The translations under genes and the position numbers were made by a program. Below, in pieces: positions 36,487 to 36,510 of a stretch of 36,510 bases of DNA; the stretch's first letter is position 1, and the number at the start of each line of letters is the position of its first letter. Source of the stretch: 630D-37 sp037447295 (GTDB taxonomy: Bacteria; Chloroflexota; Anaerolineae; Anaerolineales; Villigracilaceae). The stretch covers positions 1 through 36,510 of the forward strand of contig JBBIGZ010000024.1 of NCBI GenBank assembly GCA_037447295.1, written 5' to 3'. The notes below the pieces were generated by a model, which saw nothing but the letters and a program-made list of their open reading frames with translations, was not told where the DNA came from and ran no database searches.

Positions 36487-36510
36487 GATGGGGTTGATGT
36501 GTGGTATAAG

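Overview
The window looks like a piece of chromosome from a free-living, probably thermophilic or anaerobic member of the Chloroflexota (Anaerolineae-like). This is inferred from the gene style: secreted lipoproteins with Pro/Thr linkers, NBR1-type Ig domains joined to YCF48/BNR repeats, a LysM-M23 lipoprotein, a DHH-CBS-tRNA nucleotidyltransferase fusion, CpaE/CpaF next to a two-component pair, and V4R and SET domain proteins. No rRNA, tRNA, insertion sequence, integrase, CRISPR array or phage gene was seen. Almost all genes are on the + strand; only guaB and a small P-loop kinase-like gene are on the - strand.

Layout. (1) 1-1230: the end of a radical-SAM-like gene and an overlapping SAM methyltransferase. 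(2) 1337-6031: a complete branched-chain amino acid type ABC importer (binding lipoprotein, two permeases, two ATPases), with a hairpin between the binding protein gene and the rest. (3) 6195-10248: an M48/Ste24-type membrane protease, then the divergent purine genes guaB (-) and purB (+), which share a 64-base control region. (4) 10377-18339: envelope functions: a 1011-residue secreted Ig/propeller protein, a PglC-like phosphoglycosyl transferase, a PglD-like acetyltransferase, a SET-domain protein, a GT39/ArnT-like membrane glycosyltransferase and a LysM-M23 lipoprotein. (5) 18453-23973: a tight, overlapping run of DUF503, a membrane protein, a histidine kinase, an OmpR-type regulator, a CpaE/TadZ-like ATPase, a small unknown protein and a CpaF/TadA-like secretion ATPase. 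(6) 24003-31266: a tandem-HTH regulator, TPR protein, GNAT acetyltransferase, V4R protein, monoglyceride-lipase-like hydrolase, membrane-anchored DsbA-like protein, the DHH-CBS-CCA fusion and a small ORF. (7) 31295-32140: a P-loop kinase-like gene on the - strand beside a decayed response regulator fragment. (8) 32141-36486: threonine synthase, AI-2E-family exporter, polyprenyl-phosphate glycosyltransferase and an SGNH-like lipoprotein.

The strongest candidate for a less-described system is the 18.45-24.0 kb run. A soluble histidine kinase is translationally coupled to a membrane protein and to its response regulator. These run straight into a CpaE-like protein that keeps a complete phosphoacceptor site, a 97-residue unknown protein, and CpaF, with no TadB/TadC/pilin genes next door. 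Other notable points are the decayed receiver-domain pseudogene, a GGTC-rich repeat found just upstream of two unrelated genes, promoters of TATAAT type placed so close to start codons that leaderless transcripts are likely, and hydrolase-fold lipoproteins with substituted catalytic positions.
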